From the NCBI GenBank assembly GCA_030512335.1, contig JAULSU010000004.1, positions 496,001-560,000 of the forward strand: DNA of 64,000 nucleotides, written 5' to 3'. The notes beneath the pieces were generated by a model that searched no databases, was not told the DNA's origin, and saw only the letters and a program-made list of their open reading frames with translations. Position numbers and translations under genes: made by a program. Origin of the DNA: Immersiella caudata (lineage: Eukaryota > Ascomycota > Sordariomycetes > Sordariales > Lasiosphaeriaceae). Positions 55,201 through 64,000 of the stretch are shown here, piece after piece. Position 1 is the first letter of the stretch. Every line of letters starts with the position of its first letter.

Positions 55201-57861
55201 ATATCCGCTAGTTCGCCCATCTTGGCGGCACGCTCTATCCACATGAGAACGGTGTTGGACTGGAGGAAGATGCCAAGGTTTTCTGCGAGCACATCATCCT
55301 CAGATGTCGATCGGTACAGGTGGTGCGAGAAGAATCTCGACGCATAGTCGAGCATGCTGAGGTCAGCTGATGGCAAGGCTGTCGTTGGTCTGGCGAACCC
55401 CTTTGGGCGCACACCAGCTTGTTGAGTCGAACCTTGTGGTGATTTGAAAGCCTCAGTGGAAAGGTAGCGGAGGAGAAGCGACGCTAGCTTCGTATGCCCT
55501 TCTTTCTTGGCTACAAACGGCCTTCGTTCGCCTTCGAAAGCGTTGTCAGATTTCGCTATGAGCTCGTCGGCAACAAGGAATTCCCGCGCGGTCTCGTGTA
55601 TCAGGTGTACTTTTTCATCTCTGTCGATGAATACTAACTGTCCGCAGACATCAGGTGCACTCTTGGCAACGTTCTGGAGTGTTTGGTTGAGGTCAAGCTT
55701 GACAGCACTCCGCAGCTCCAATGTCGAAAGGGGGCGCGATGCTAGAGCAACCCAGGTCAAGATTGACGTGGCAAGTTGAAGCTTTTGCGTATCCGCCTGA
55801 ATGCTGTGCATCATGTGGGAGTAGAGATCGTGCAAATCTGCGGGAACTTCCTGGAGCGCATTGTTCATGGCCTCCTCAGTCCATGTGTTCTCAAACTCCT
55901 GCAGCACAAGCCGTGCCCATAGGAAGGATCCGGTAGATTTGTCCAGAATCTTCTCGCACATCTTCTCACGATCCTCGGGATCTTCGGGGCGCCCCAGCTC
56001 CTCTAGGCGAGTAGACAGAAAAAGGCGCATGTCTTCGACTGTGTCTGAGTCAGAGAGAACTTGCAAACTGTACCGGGTTGAGCCAAGACCAGCCAGTCCT
56101 CTCTCAATCTCTTGAAGGGGTCGACTGGCTGCAAAAAGGCGAAGTTGGCCGGGGAGTGCCGCGAGAAATCTCTTTGAGAAGAGTTGGTTGAAGTTCGCGC
56201 ATTCGTCAAGACCGTCTATCACCCAGCAGTGTTGAGAGATGGACGGAAGCTTGAAGATACTGCCAGTGAACAAGCGTCGCCAAATACTGGCATCGTCCGT
56301 CGTGTCGCAGACGAGACCGTCTTGGATGAGTTCAAGAAGAGCTTCCCGAACGAGGATATCTTGGGAAGCCATTTGCAGAGCAAGAGACTTGAAGCAGTCT
56401 CGTAGCGCCGACTTTCCCATCTCGCCACGCTTACAAATGAAGTAGCTGCAATATGTTCGCGGCTGCTGTCTGAGCTGCTCAATGACGTGACTGGCGAGAA
56501 CCGATTTTCCGGCTGCAGGCCTACCGACCAGCCAAAGAATCCCTGGGCCCGCACCGAGCTTCCAGGACGAGAAGAAGCTCCTTTCCATGAACCACTGACA
56601 CGAGCCGGGTTGCTTGAGGATGTGGAGAGTGGTCAAGTCGTCGTCTTCATACGATTCGTGTATGTTCAAAAACGAGCGCAGACGCGAGGTTGCTTCAGCC
56701 AGGGGTAGCGAGTCGGAAATGAGCAAACGCTTAGGCCCGGGAGGCTCCTCGCTCCCGCCGGCTTTATCAACCGTCATACCGGATACCGTCAGAGGTATTC
56801 CAGACTTAATCATGTCGATAGCCGTGACGAGAGCGTTTCGCAGCTTCTTGTAGTTTGGATCCAGAGCTGTGTCAAACTTGCAGACGTGTCGGTGGTCAGC
56901 GTCCATGGCTGCAATCTCTTCGTTGGAGTATCCTAGAGTCGCCGAGTGTTTCTCAACGACGATACGGCTCGCAAGGCCGGCGGCGCGAACAGGTAAAGTC
57001 TCGAAGAATGACCACAAACGCAAGGGTGGCGCGAAATGACGGAAGGTATCGTTGATGGATTCGCAGGCCCTCGAGTTGGTTGCCAAGTCCGTTACGTACG
57101 GTTTCTTCCCCCAAGCGACCGTCAACATGCCCTCAAGCATGGTCGCCATATCCGAGCCGCGATGCGGAGTCCCAAGAAAGAAGATAGAGTGAAAACGGGT
57201 CGCAAGGTCCGCCGCTGATGGATCTTGACGGGCAAGAATATATGTCATCTTGGCCACACATCCTCCCATGCTGTGTCCGACTAGTATGATGCGGGTGGCA
57301 GTTCGACGGATGTCAGGGTGGTTCCGTAGCTCGCCGAGCAGCGACTGAGCGAAGTCGTGGATGTTGAGGACGCTTTCGCGCCGCTCGCCCCAGTCGGCCT
57401 TGTAGCCATAGGTGTGGATTCGCACATCGGCGAAGTCATCATCGGTCGGGAGCCAGGCCAATGGCCAATAATGTGAAATGTCGGACGAAAAGGACCATGT
57501 CTTCCGACTACCTCCGCCAAGGCCGTGAAGGAGCACAAGGTCTGTGGTTGGGGCTATCGGCGCGGGGTCGTAAAGCGTCGTGAGGCCAAGGGGACCGCGT
57601 TCGCTGTCGGTAAGTTCGAGGGAGGAGAGCGAGAGCGAGTTGCGGGTTTCGGTTCGAACGATTCCTGCCCGCGAGGGCTTATCGCTTCCGCCAGGGGAGA
57701 ATATCCCTCCGAACGACGACGTTTTGCGCGACTGCACGAAGAACAATGGTTAGTGTGGAGCCAGCAGCAAGACGGAACGGGGATGTGGAGCGGCAACAGC
57801 AGGCGGCGCCCCTGAAGGAGAGAGCGCGACTTTGCTGTGGGTGTTTGCTTACCAAGTTCAT
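52223..57861 (-). CDS. Alpha/beta-hydrolase-NACHT-WD40 STAND protein (fungal NLR)
   Basis: Model: join of 57861-57853, 57731-54568 and 54503-52223, 1817 residues with phases consistent. Exon 1 is only 9 nt (MNL); no other in-frame ATG lies near the start of exon 2, whose acceptor has a CTAAC branch. The second intron (54504-54567) is GTATGT...CTACAG. Residues about 50-310 form a PGAP1/DUF676-like hydrolase: LVLLHGLGGG, nucleophile elbow GHSMGG (Ser about 157), then FFLGTPHRGSDM. The NACHT ATPase follows: Walker A GRPAAGKS (about 406-413), Walker B WVIDGLDEC (about 506-514). The C-terminal third has WD40/quinoprotein-like blades (YAHSVACSPDGRSLVTGSNQG, ATLDGRYIVAGNSSGDVALYS). This is the effector-switch-sensor layout of fungal NLRs. 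Substrate and trigger are unknown. Confidence 0.87.
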
Positions 57862-58535
57862 TCCTATCGCACATGCTTCACTTGTCCGAAGACAAGCTGC
57901 TGAGAATGCGACAGCTCTCTCCTCCAAAATATGATCTTCCCTGCATCTGTCGGGGCGTGGAGACGGGACAACGGGGTCGTGGTCCGCGCATTGTGTGGGC
58001 AGATTCGTTTCTGGCGCTAGACCCCCCATGCTCCCATCGGGGGTCATTTGTCGCGCGAGCTGGGCCCTCTAACCGCCCAACCTCGCTAAGCCACCCCCAA
58101 CCTGGGGTAGACCCACCCTGGACATCTGTAGGGCGAAATGGGCTGAATGCGGGGCATCTCGCATCCACCGTGCGATTGTCGCGCTCTCAACACTTTCGCA
58201 CGCAGCGGGAGAACCGAGTTAACCACCGCAGCCGAGGCCGGTGCTCTGTGAAGAACTGGAAATGTCATATTCGTTTCTCACGCCACCTTAAACTTCTCGA
58301 ATTCAGCTCAATACGCTCGCTCTGTGGGAACTTTGATGCCTCGGCTGCGTCCGCTAGATCCTCGCTAAATCCCGCTCCCGCTCTGGTACTTACAATGCGA
58401 CGGCTTCTAGTTTCCGACGACAGCTTGCTCGACAGCACAAACACATGTTCAACATCGTCTGGAGGCAAGTCCATCTGTTTCTCCAAGAGCCTTCGATACA
58501 CGAGAAGCAGAAGGCTCGGCTGATATCATACATCA
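57862..58535. other. Intergenic region
   Basis: Promoter of the NLR gene and 3' side of the ketosamine kinase gene. No gene recognised. Confidence 0.45.
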
Positions 58536-59916
58536 CTAGCGCCCAAGAATTGCAGCCGAGCGAGGCTTGGAGATCGACTCATTCTCCCACAGCCGGGATA
58601 AGCCTGGGATTTCTTCAAGCGGATTCTGGCCTTCGGATAACACCCGTTCCCCCTCCTCAGTGTAACCCTCGAATTTTTTAGTCAAGCGTCGGATCTCGTC
58701 GATGGCCCTAACGCAGACTTGTGTCAGTCACACCGAAGAAACGTTGACTCCAAGGGCCTTACATCTGAAGAAATTCTTCGTGGTTGGGAAATAAGGTCGC
58801 CGCGTGCAGGTTGAACCTCCTAAATCGCCCATGTAAGTGCATGATGGGGAAGTCGGGTAGCATTCAAACTCACAGGCCATACAGGGCGTTTCTGTCGTCA
58901 TAGTCTTCCACTGGTTCCGCCTTGGGAATGTGGGAATGGTAACACTCAAAGTACAGACTCGTGAATCGGTTTCGCTCGGGTCGCCAATTTCCTAGCTCGT
59001 CTGCGGGCAAAGCAATGTGAGTCAATGACCATTTGAATACAGGAAAGGGGCGAGTACACTCATTGTGAGCCCAGAAGCTCGAGGGGTCATAGACAATTCC
59101 CTCTTCGGTGTCCTCGTCGACGATGCCGGCATTTCCGCACCAAAGATCGCCGTGCACTAGGGATGGAACCACCTTGCGGCCATTGCTCTCCAATGGACGC
59201 AAGAGACGGGGGATGACCTTGCCAAAGAGTGCCGGGAGCAACAAGTTCAGTTCTTCGCTCGGTCCTCCCCTCTCCTCACGCAGGTTCAGGACATGGCGCA
59301 GGCCATTGTCAAAAAACCTCTCCCAACTGTCATTCCAAGTGTTGTCCTGGGGCAGGTTTCCATTGTAGGTGGTGCAATGGAACCCAAACTTGCCCCCCGG
59401 CGAAGTATGGCTCGAATGCAAGCGCGCGAGCTTCTCGCAAAACGATTCAGGCTCGGGGACACCCTCGCCAAAGTTGTAGAACTTGCAGATGTAGAAGTGT
59501 TCGTCGGGCATATGCTTGAAGGTCCCCCAAGCGATGGGTTTTGGACAGAAGTCGGGCGTATTCTCGTAAATGGCCGAGGTCGCCTCGAACTCGCCCTTCA
59601 GGGCTTCGCGCCCGTGGTGGCCGACGGAGACCTATCTCATTCAGCATGATGGCCCGATAGGGTGTAGTCAGTCGTGTGGACCTTCATGAAGTAGCTCTCT
59701 TCACTGCCGTCAATCTGACCAACATCAATACGGAAAGCTTTCGCCCAAGCTGACTCTCCATGGTGCGAGACACTCAGCACTCGTTCCACATCAGGGAGCA
59801 CTGGCCATCCAAAAATTGTCAATTGAAGTCACGAGGAGGTCGGATGAGAGGACACAAGAGACGAGAAACTTGCCAGCGAGCACGCTGGGGTCAACTTCAA
59901 AAGCATTCGATCCCAT
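58536..59916 (-). CDS. Fructosamine/ketosamine-3-kinase family protein
   Basis: Model: join of 59916-59874, 59800-59682, 59631-59058, 59000-58874, 58819-58763 and 58707-58536, 363 residues, all phases consistent. The first intron (59801-59873) appears to be GC-AG, with donor G|GCAAGT. Family blocks: VLSVSHHGESAWAKAFRI, YFMKVSVGHHGREALKGEFEAT (ATP-binding Lys), YICKFYNF, then HGDLWCGN (catalytic Asp216), YDPSSFWAHNEYELG (metal-binding Asp236), and EDYDDRNALYGLRFNLHAATLF. The enzyme class phosphorylates ketosamines on glycated proteins or small molecules to trigger their breakdown; fungal members are often of unknown substrate. No leader peptide, so cytosolic. Confidence 0.86.
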
Positions 59917-60455
59917 ATTTTCCGTCCGATAAAGGGGCTCTCGAGTGGATCTTGGTGTGTTGGTGTGGGGTGTGCTCCTGACTTTTCGCACGGCCAGGGG
60001 AAAGGGCGCCCGACTTTTAAGGAGGGGACTTCCACCCCAGGCATCTCCCGTCGTAACGCCCGCCAATGGCCGATTGAAAGCAAGGCGGCTGCGGGAGGCC
60101 GGTTTCTTGCCTCCGTGCGGGGTTTGCATCGCCTCTGCATGCCCTAGCCCCAATCATCTGTTTGGCAACACTAGCCCGAGTCAGAAGGGCGCTTGTTGGC
60201 GACGCCAAGTTCACGCCAATCCCCCCTGTCGCGCGGGGAATCAAGAGTTCCCAAAGGGTCCTGTAGGTTTTTTACATTTTGCTTGCCTTCCCCCCGATCT
60301 GCAATCATATTTTGTGGGAGACTGGCGGCAAAGCGAAGCAAAGCACTGACGGATCAGATACTTTCAGTTGAAGAACGCTTTCAAGAAGAAACAGCTACCC
60401 GCACTGCACAAAAACGATTGTCGTACTTTTCTGAGTCAAATCAGTCGACGTCAAC
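59917..60455. other. Divergent promoter region
   Basis: This lies between the kinase gene (-) and the aldo-keto reductase gene (+). No other feature recognised. Confidence 0.45.
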
Positions 60456-61679
60456 ATGGATCTCCCCACCTATTTCACCCTCAACAACGGCACCAAAGTA
60501 CCTGCTGTGGGTCTGGGGACCTTCCAAGGCGAAAGCGGAAACTCGCTCGTCAAGGAAGCGGTCAGCGCGGCCTTGAGATTGGGGTATCGGCATATCGACG
60601 GCGCCAATGCTTACGGGAACGAGAAGGAGATAGGCGAGGCGATCAGGGAGAGCGGCATCCCGAGAGAAGAGATCTACGTGACATCGAAGCTGTCCCAAAC
60701 TTGGCACCAGCCCGCCGATGTCGAGAAGGCGCTCGACCAGTCCTTGTGGGACCTGGGGTTAGACTATGGTATGTCAATATCGGCCCGACACCGAGATCGA
60801 AGAAGAAACTGACTTAGTTGCAGTGGATTTGTACTTGATGCATTGTAAGATGGCATATTGACGCTCTTGCTCGAACTGGCTGGCCTCGGCTGACTCGGCA
60901 ACAGTTCCCCATGCCTACAAGTCGGATGAGAACAACAAGACAGTCCGCCACCCCAGCGGGAACGGAAAGGTACAACTCATGCTCACAAACGCGCCGCTAC
61001 CACCGTCTGATCTCTAAACTCACAGCCTCTCGTGGATTACGATCTCTCTCGACGGTACCCGGAGACTTGGCAGGCAATGGAGAAGCTCGTCGACTCGGGC
61101 AAGGCTCGATCCATTGGTGAGTGACAGGTACTTCCGGATACAAGTGACACGCCGGCTGATACAAGTCTAGGCCTCTCCAACTTCAACGTACTGAAGACCA
61201 CCCGAATTCTTGAAGTCGCTAGGATAACCCCTGCCGTCAACCAAGTCGAAATCCACCCGTACCTGCCTCAGCAAGAGCTATTCGACTTTTCATCGAAGCA
61301 CTGTATTCTGCTCATGGCGCACCAACCCCTCGGCGGCCGTCCGGTGCCTGTGGTTCGAGGTCATCCGGACGAACCGTTCCCAACCGAGAACTCCAAGATC
61401 AAGGAAATTGCAGAGAAATGCGGCATCACGCCAGCACAAGTCTGCCTCAGCTGGGCGGTGCAAAAGGGCATTCCTGTTGTGCCCAAGTCAGTGCAAAGGC
61501 ATCATATGATCCAGAATCTTGAGGTCAGAAGGCTCCCTGATGATCTCTTCAATGTCGTCGACAACCTCTCGGCGAAGAGCGGGCCGATTCGGTTCCTCGA
61601 CCCTAGTCGTCATCTAGGCTTCGACATTTTCGATGAGGTCAATGATCAGCCCACCGGGAACTCGGCCCCGTGGGATTGA
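60456..61679 (+). CDS. Aldo-keto reductase
   Basis: Model: join of 60456-60768, 60824-60844, 60905-60969, 61026-61116 and 61171-61679, 332 residues. Exon 2 is only 21 nt. The AKR tetrad is complete: Asp48 and Tyr53 in HIDGANAYGNE, Lys78 in VTSKL, His111 in LYLMH. GLSNFNVLKTTRIL, then PAVNQVEIHPYLPQQEL, and the NADPH-binding VPKSVQRHHMIQNL near the C-terminus are all present. The enzyme probably reduces carbonyls to alcohols with NADPH in the cytosol. Fungal homologues act on xylose, glycerol precursors or secondary metabolites; I cannot choose. It is divergent from the ketosamine kinase gene. Confidence 0.92.
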
Positions 61680-62335
61680 AGGTCCAGCCGACGAGAGGCC
61701 GGGAGGGAAAAGGAGCTTAGGCGTTCCAGTCACAGCCGCCCCGTACATTGCACGCCAGGGGAGGATCTTTTCAGTCATTCTATCTCTTGCTAGCCGAGGC
61801 CGGAAATCTTCTCAGGGGTTCAGACTCAGCGAAAACGGCACCTCGTAGAACCCCGGCCAGGGGGAGAAGATCTTTGGGGAGGACTGGACGCACACTGCTG
61901 AACTAAGCCCATAGTAGTTTTATTTCTTTCTCCTTCCAATGTCTTGACCAGCGCTGGGTGCTGTGGATAGGGGAGGAAGTGTGGTGGGATCCCTGGCTGT
62001 GCCGCAATCCGTCCTCAACAGCGCCTCCACCACTACTGGATCCCTAGATGCGCTTGGCAGGTGTCCTATTGTTCGGTTCCAAATCACGGCTCCCAAGTTT
62101 ACGATGATAACTTTATAATCTCTAGCAAGACATTTTGATGAGCCCGCGCTGGGAGCCAGGGAGACATATCCTGCGCGCATCATCAGGCCCTACGCAGTCA
62201 AGTAGAGGCGAGGTAACGTCGATTCTGTCCATAATTTCGAGCTCTTCCTCCTCATTCAACCATCAAGGGACGCCAGTGCATCACCAGCTCACTCCAGCCT
62301 TCCACAAGACAGATCAACTCACTCCCATTCCAACA
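61680..62335. other. Intergenic region
   Basis: No recognised gene. It covers the reductase 3' side and the region before the secreted-protein relic. Confidence 0.45.
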
Positions 62336-63017
62336 AGCTTCCTCAATCCGACAACGAAGTCCTTCATCACGCTCCTTTTCCCTGCCCTCGCCCTCTCCGC
62401 CGCCCTCATCTCCCGCCAACCCAAAGCCCCATCCATCCCCGAAATTAGTAGAATCTGCCGCTAGGAAGGCGACGGCTGCCGCACTGGATCCTTCAGCGCC
62501 TCCCTGAACAGCGGCGGCTTATCCACCATCTACTCGCACACCGCCTCCATCATCTTCGGCAGGAACGTCGTCGGCCTCGACCCCATCTCCCTCGCCATCT
62601 CAGCTCCCCGCGAGCTCTACTGCAAGTTCGTCGTCGAAGTCCTCTTCCATCTCGGCTGCACCACCACTCTGTTCCGATACATCCATCCCGCGAGGCTCCG
62701 CCAAGGTCCAAGGCAATGTCGAAGCCAAGATCACGAACCGATACGTCATGGATCCTACGACTGCAGGTCCGGAGTTCTCGCAACCTGCGGAGATTGTGCT
62801 GAGGAGCGATCGGCACAGTGAGATCACGGATTTTTATGATGAGCCGGGCATGGAAAGGGTGTTTTCCTTCCGGCAGGGCGGTACGACCGAGGAGCAGAGA
62901 ACTGTTCGGTTTACGTCGGATGTGAGGTATTCCCTGACGGCTTCGAGTGAGCGGGATGAATCGTCTATTGTGGTGGATGCGTCGTTCCTGACCTTGCAGA
63001 GTTCCGCAAACTGTTAG
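62336..63017 (+). pseudogene. Decayed secreted protein, DUF4360-like
   Basis: A leader-like stretch (LLFPALALSAALISRQ) near 62368-62415 leads to PEISRICR followed by TAG (62461-62463). The same frame continues EGDGCRTGSFSASLNSGGLSTIYSHTASIIFGRN and RELYCKFVVEV, the pattern of DUF4360-like secreted fungal proteins. A frameshift then moves to the frame with KVQGNVEAKITNRYV and SRPAEIVLR-like sequence, which runs to TAG at 63015-63017. One stop and one frame change indicate a pseudogene; unseen introns could explain part of this. The family assignment is tentative. Confidence 0.5.
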
Positions 63018-63570
63018 GCAAGGATGAAGGGGTGAAGGGGAGGCGGAGGAGAGAGGTGGGGAACTATATGGAGGCTGGTGTCGGGTGTTAATGCTGGCGA
63101 AGGCGTGGATAATAGCTTTGAATGGTGTTCCCTTGGTTCGGCTGCGGTGTTGTCATGATGGATTAAACCCTAAGAAAAGATGGTGATAAGACAGTCAAGG
63201 CTCGTTGGCCGAGCTACCTCACAGTACAAAGGCCTTTCACCGAAGTGTAGACCGCTATGTTCAAATTTGGTGACGCTTCGTGTATATTGATAAAGGCATT
63301 ACTGGCTGCACTGTTTCCTGCCTTGTCGGCACTTCGCAAGAAGCCTTTGAGTTTTTTTGAATTGCTCGTTGGCCCAAGGGAAAAACACGGTAGTTCAAAT
63401 GCTTAAACCCAGGAGCGGCATACGAAAATGGGGGGCCAATACAATACTCCAACATATATCCATCTCAGATTGGCCTTGCCATGGTCGCCCCGGCGGCGCT
63501 CATCATGGAACTCAAGGCATCCGGTCATATTCACCCACGCCCCAGACACCCCTAGGACATGCCCCAGATA
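63018..63570. other. Intergenic region
   Basis: Nothing recognised between the secreted-protein relic and the ankyrin relic. Confidence 0.45.
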
Positions 63571-63573
63571 CCC

Positions 63574-63980
63574 CTAGGAGACCTCTCGCGCTAACTTCGC
63601 AATCCAGGTTGTTCCCCGCCTCCCTTCCTTCTCCGATATACAACCAGGCTTGACGTTCTCTAAAAGACACCGAAGGATTGCAAGAGATAGTCCTTTTTTA
63701 GTCTTGCACTGGGATCCAAACGAAATCTTGAGCGCATATGCGATGGCTGAATACCCCTCCTTGTCTCGAATCTTCAGCGACGCGCCACGCTCGAGAAGCA
63801 AGATGATGGCGGAGGCGCACTAAACCTCGTCGCCATATCCGGAATAACGATTATGCCAGTCGCCACCCATGGCTTGCCCGTCGCGAAGCATCTCCAGATA
63901 TCGGTGAAGGACTATCAGGATTGCGGTTCCCCCGTCGCAGCCGGTGGCATTGGGACTGGCATAGTCGAGAATCAGGGCCA
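63574..63980 (-). pseudogene. Ankyrin-repeat protein fragment, cut by window edge
   Basis: On the minus strand, MALILDYASPNATGCDG starts near 63980 and continues to YSGYGDEV, then TAG (about 63823-63821). The same frame then reads ASAIILLLERGASLKIRDKEGYSAIAYALK, which is the second half of one ankyrin repeat and start of the next, ending at 63574. The full gene, if any, would extend left or right of what can be seen; the in-frame stop suggests decay. A true upstream exon beyond 64000 is possible. Confidence 0.5.
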
Positions 63981-64000
63981 TGGTTGAGTTTTGATACGTC

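Noticed and set aside
1..64000. CRISPR arrays, bacterial operons or integrated plasmids
   Set aside because: None seen; spliced genes and a eukaryotic tRNA show nuclear fungal DNA.
1..64000. Secondary-metabolite gene cluster
   Set aside because: No polyketide synthase, NRPS or terpene synthase sequence; the lone reductase and transporters do not make a cluster.
1..64000. Intact transposon
   Set aside because: No transposase or reverse-transcriptase frame recognised and no long terminal repeats noticed by eye.

Overview
The window is nuclear DNA of a filamentous ascomycete (Pezizomycotina, most likely a Sordariomycete). Evidence seen directly: genes carry short GT-AG introns of about 46-135 bp with CTAAC/CTGAC-type branch sites, there are no operons, and many encoded families are typical of moulds (HET domain, NACHT-WD40 STAND/NLR protein, Clr5, SAT4/Pth11-like rhodopsin, DUF3433, DUF6594, 2EXR). 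I rebuilt gene models by hand from splice signals, reading-frame phase and family conservation. Exon joins are given in each entry.

Layout. 0.5-12.8 kb is a housekeeping block: a DUF1304 membrane protein, a C2H2-type zinc-finger protein, TFIID subunit TAF6, succinate dehydrogenase cytochrome b subunit (SDH3), cytosolic tyrosyl-tRNA synthetase with a 15-nt microexon, and a methionine-permease-like transporter. 13.2-36.5 kb is looser and richer in relics: a decayed Arp1-type amidase, tRNA-Gly(UCC), a rhodopsin-like membrane protein, a 4-kb stretch with no recognisable gene, an OPT oligopeptide transporter, a MOSC protein, a small Cys-rich protein, two decayed 2EXR copies facing each other tail to tail, an integral membrane protein, a secreted feruloyl-esterase-like enzyme and a DUF3433 relic. 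36.5-41.8 kb holds a Clr5-domain protein, a secreted lipase and a weak hypothetical ORF.

41.9-57.9 kb resembles a fungal self/non-self recognition neighbourhood: a HET-domain gene divergent from a TPR (kinesin-light-chain-type) gene, an F-box relic, a relic of a single-pass membrane protein, a second C2H2-type protein, a DUF6594 membrane protein, two small paralogues, and a 1817-residue alpha/beta-hydrolase-NACHT-WD40 protein. 58.5-64 kb holds a fructosamine-kinase-family gene with an apparent GC-AG intron, an aldo-keto reductase, a decayed secreted-protein gene and an ankyrin relic cut by the window edge.

How they work together: most genes are independent. The groupings with possible biological meaning are the HET/TPR/NACHT neighbourhood and the set of relics with nonsense codons. 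In one relic a stop can be compared directly with an intact TGG codon in a neighbouring paralogue, which suggests mutational decay, possibly repeat-induced point mutation.
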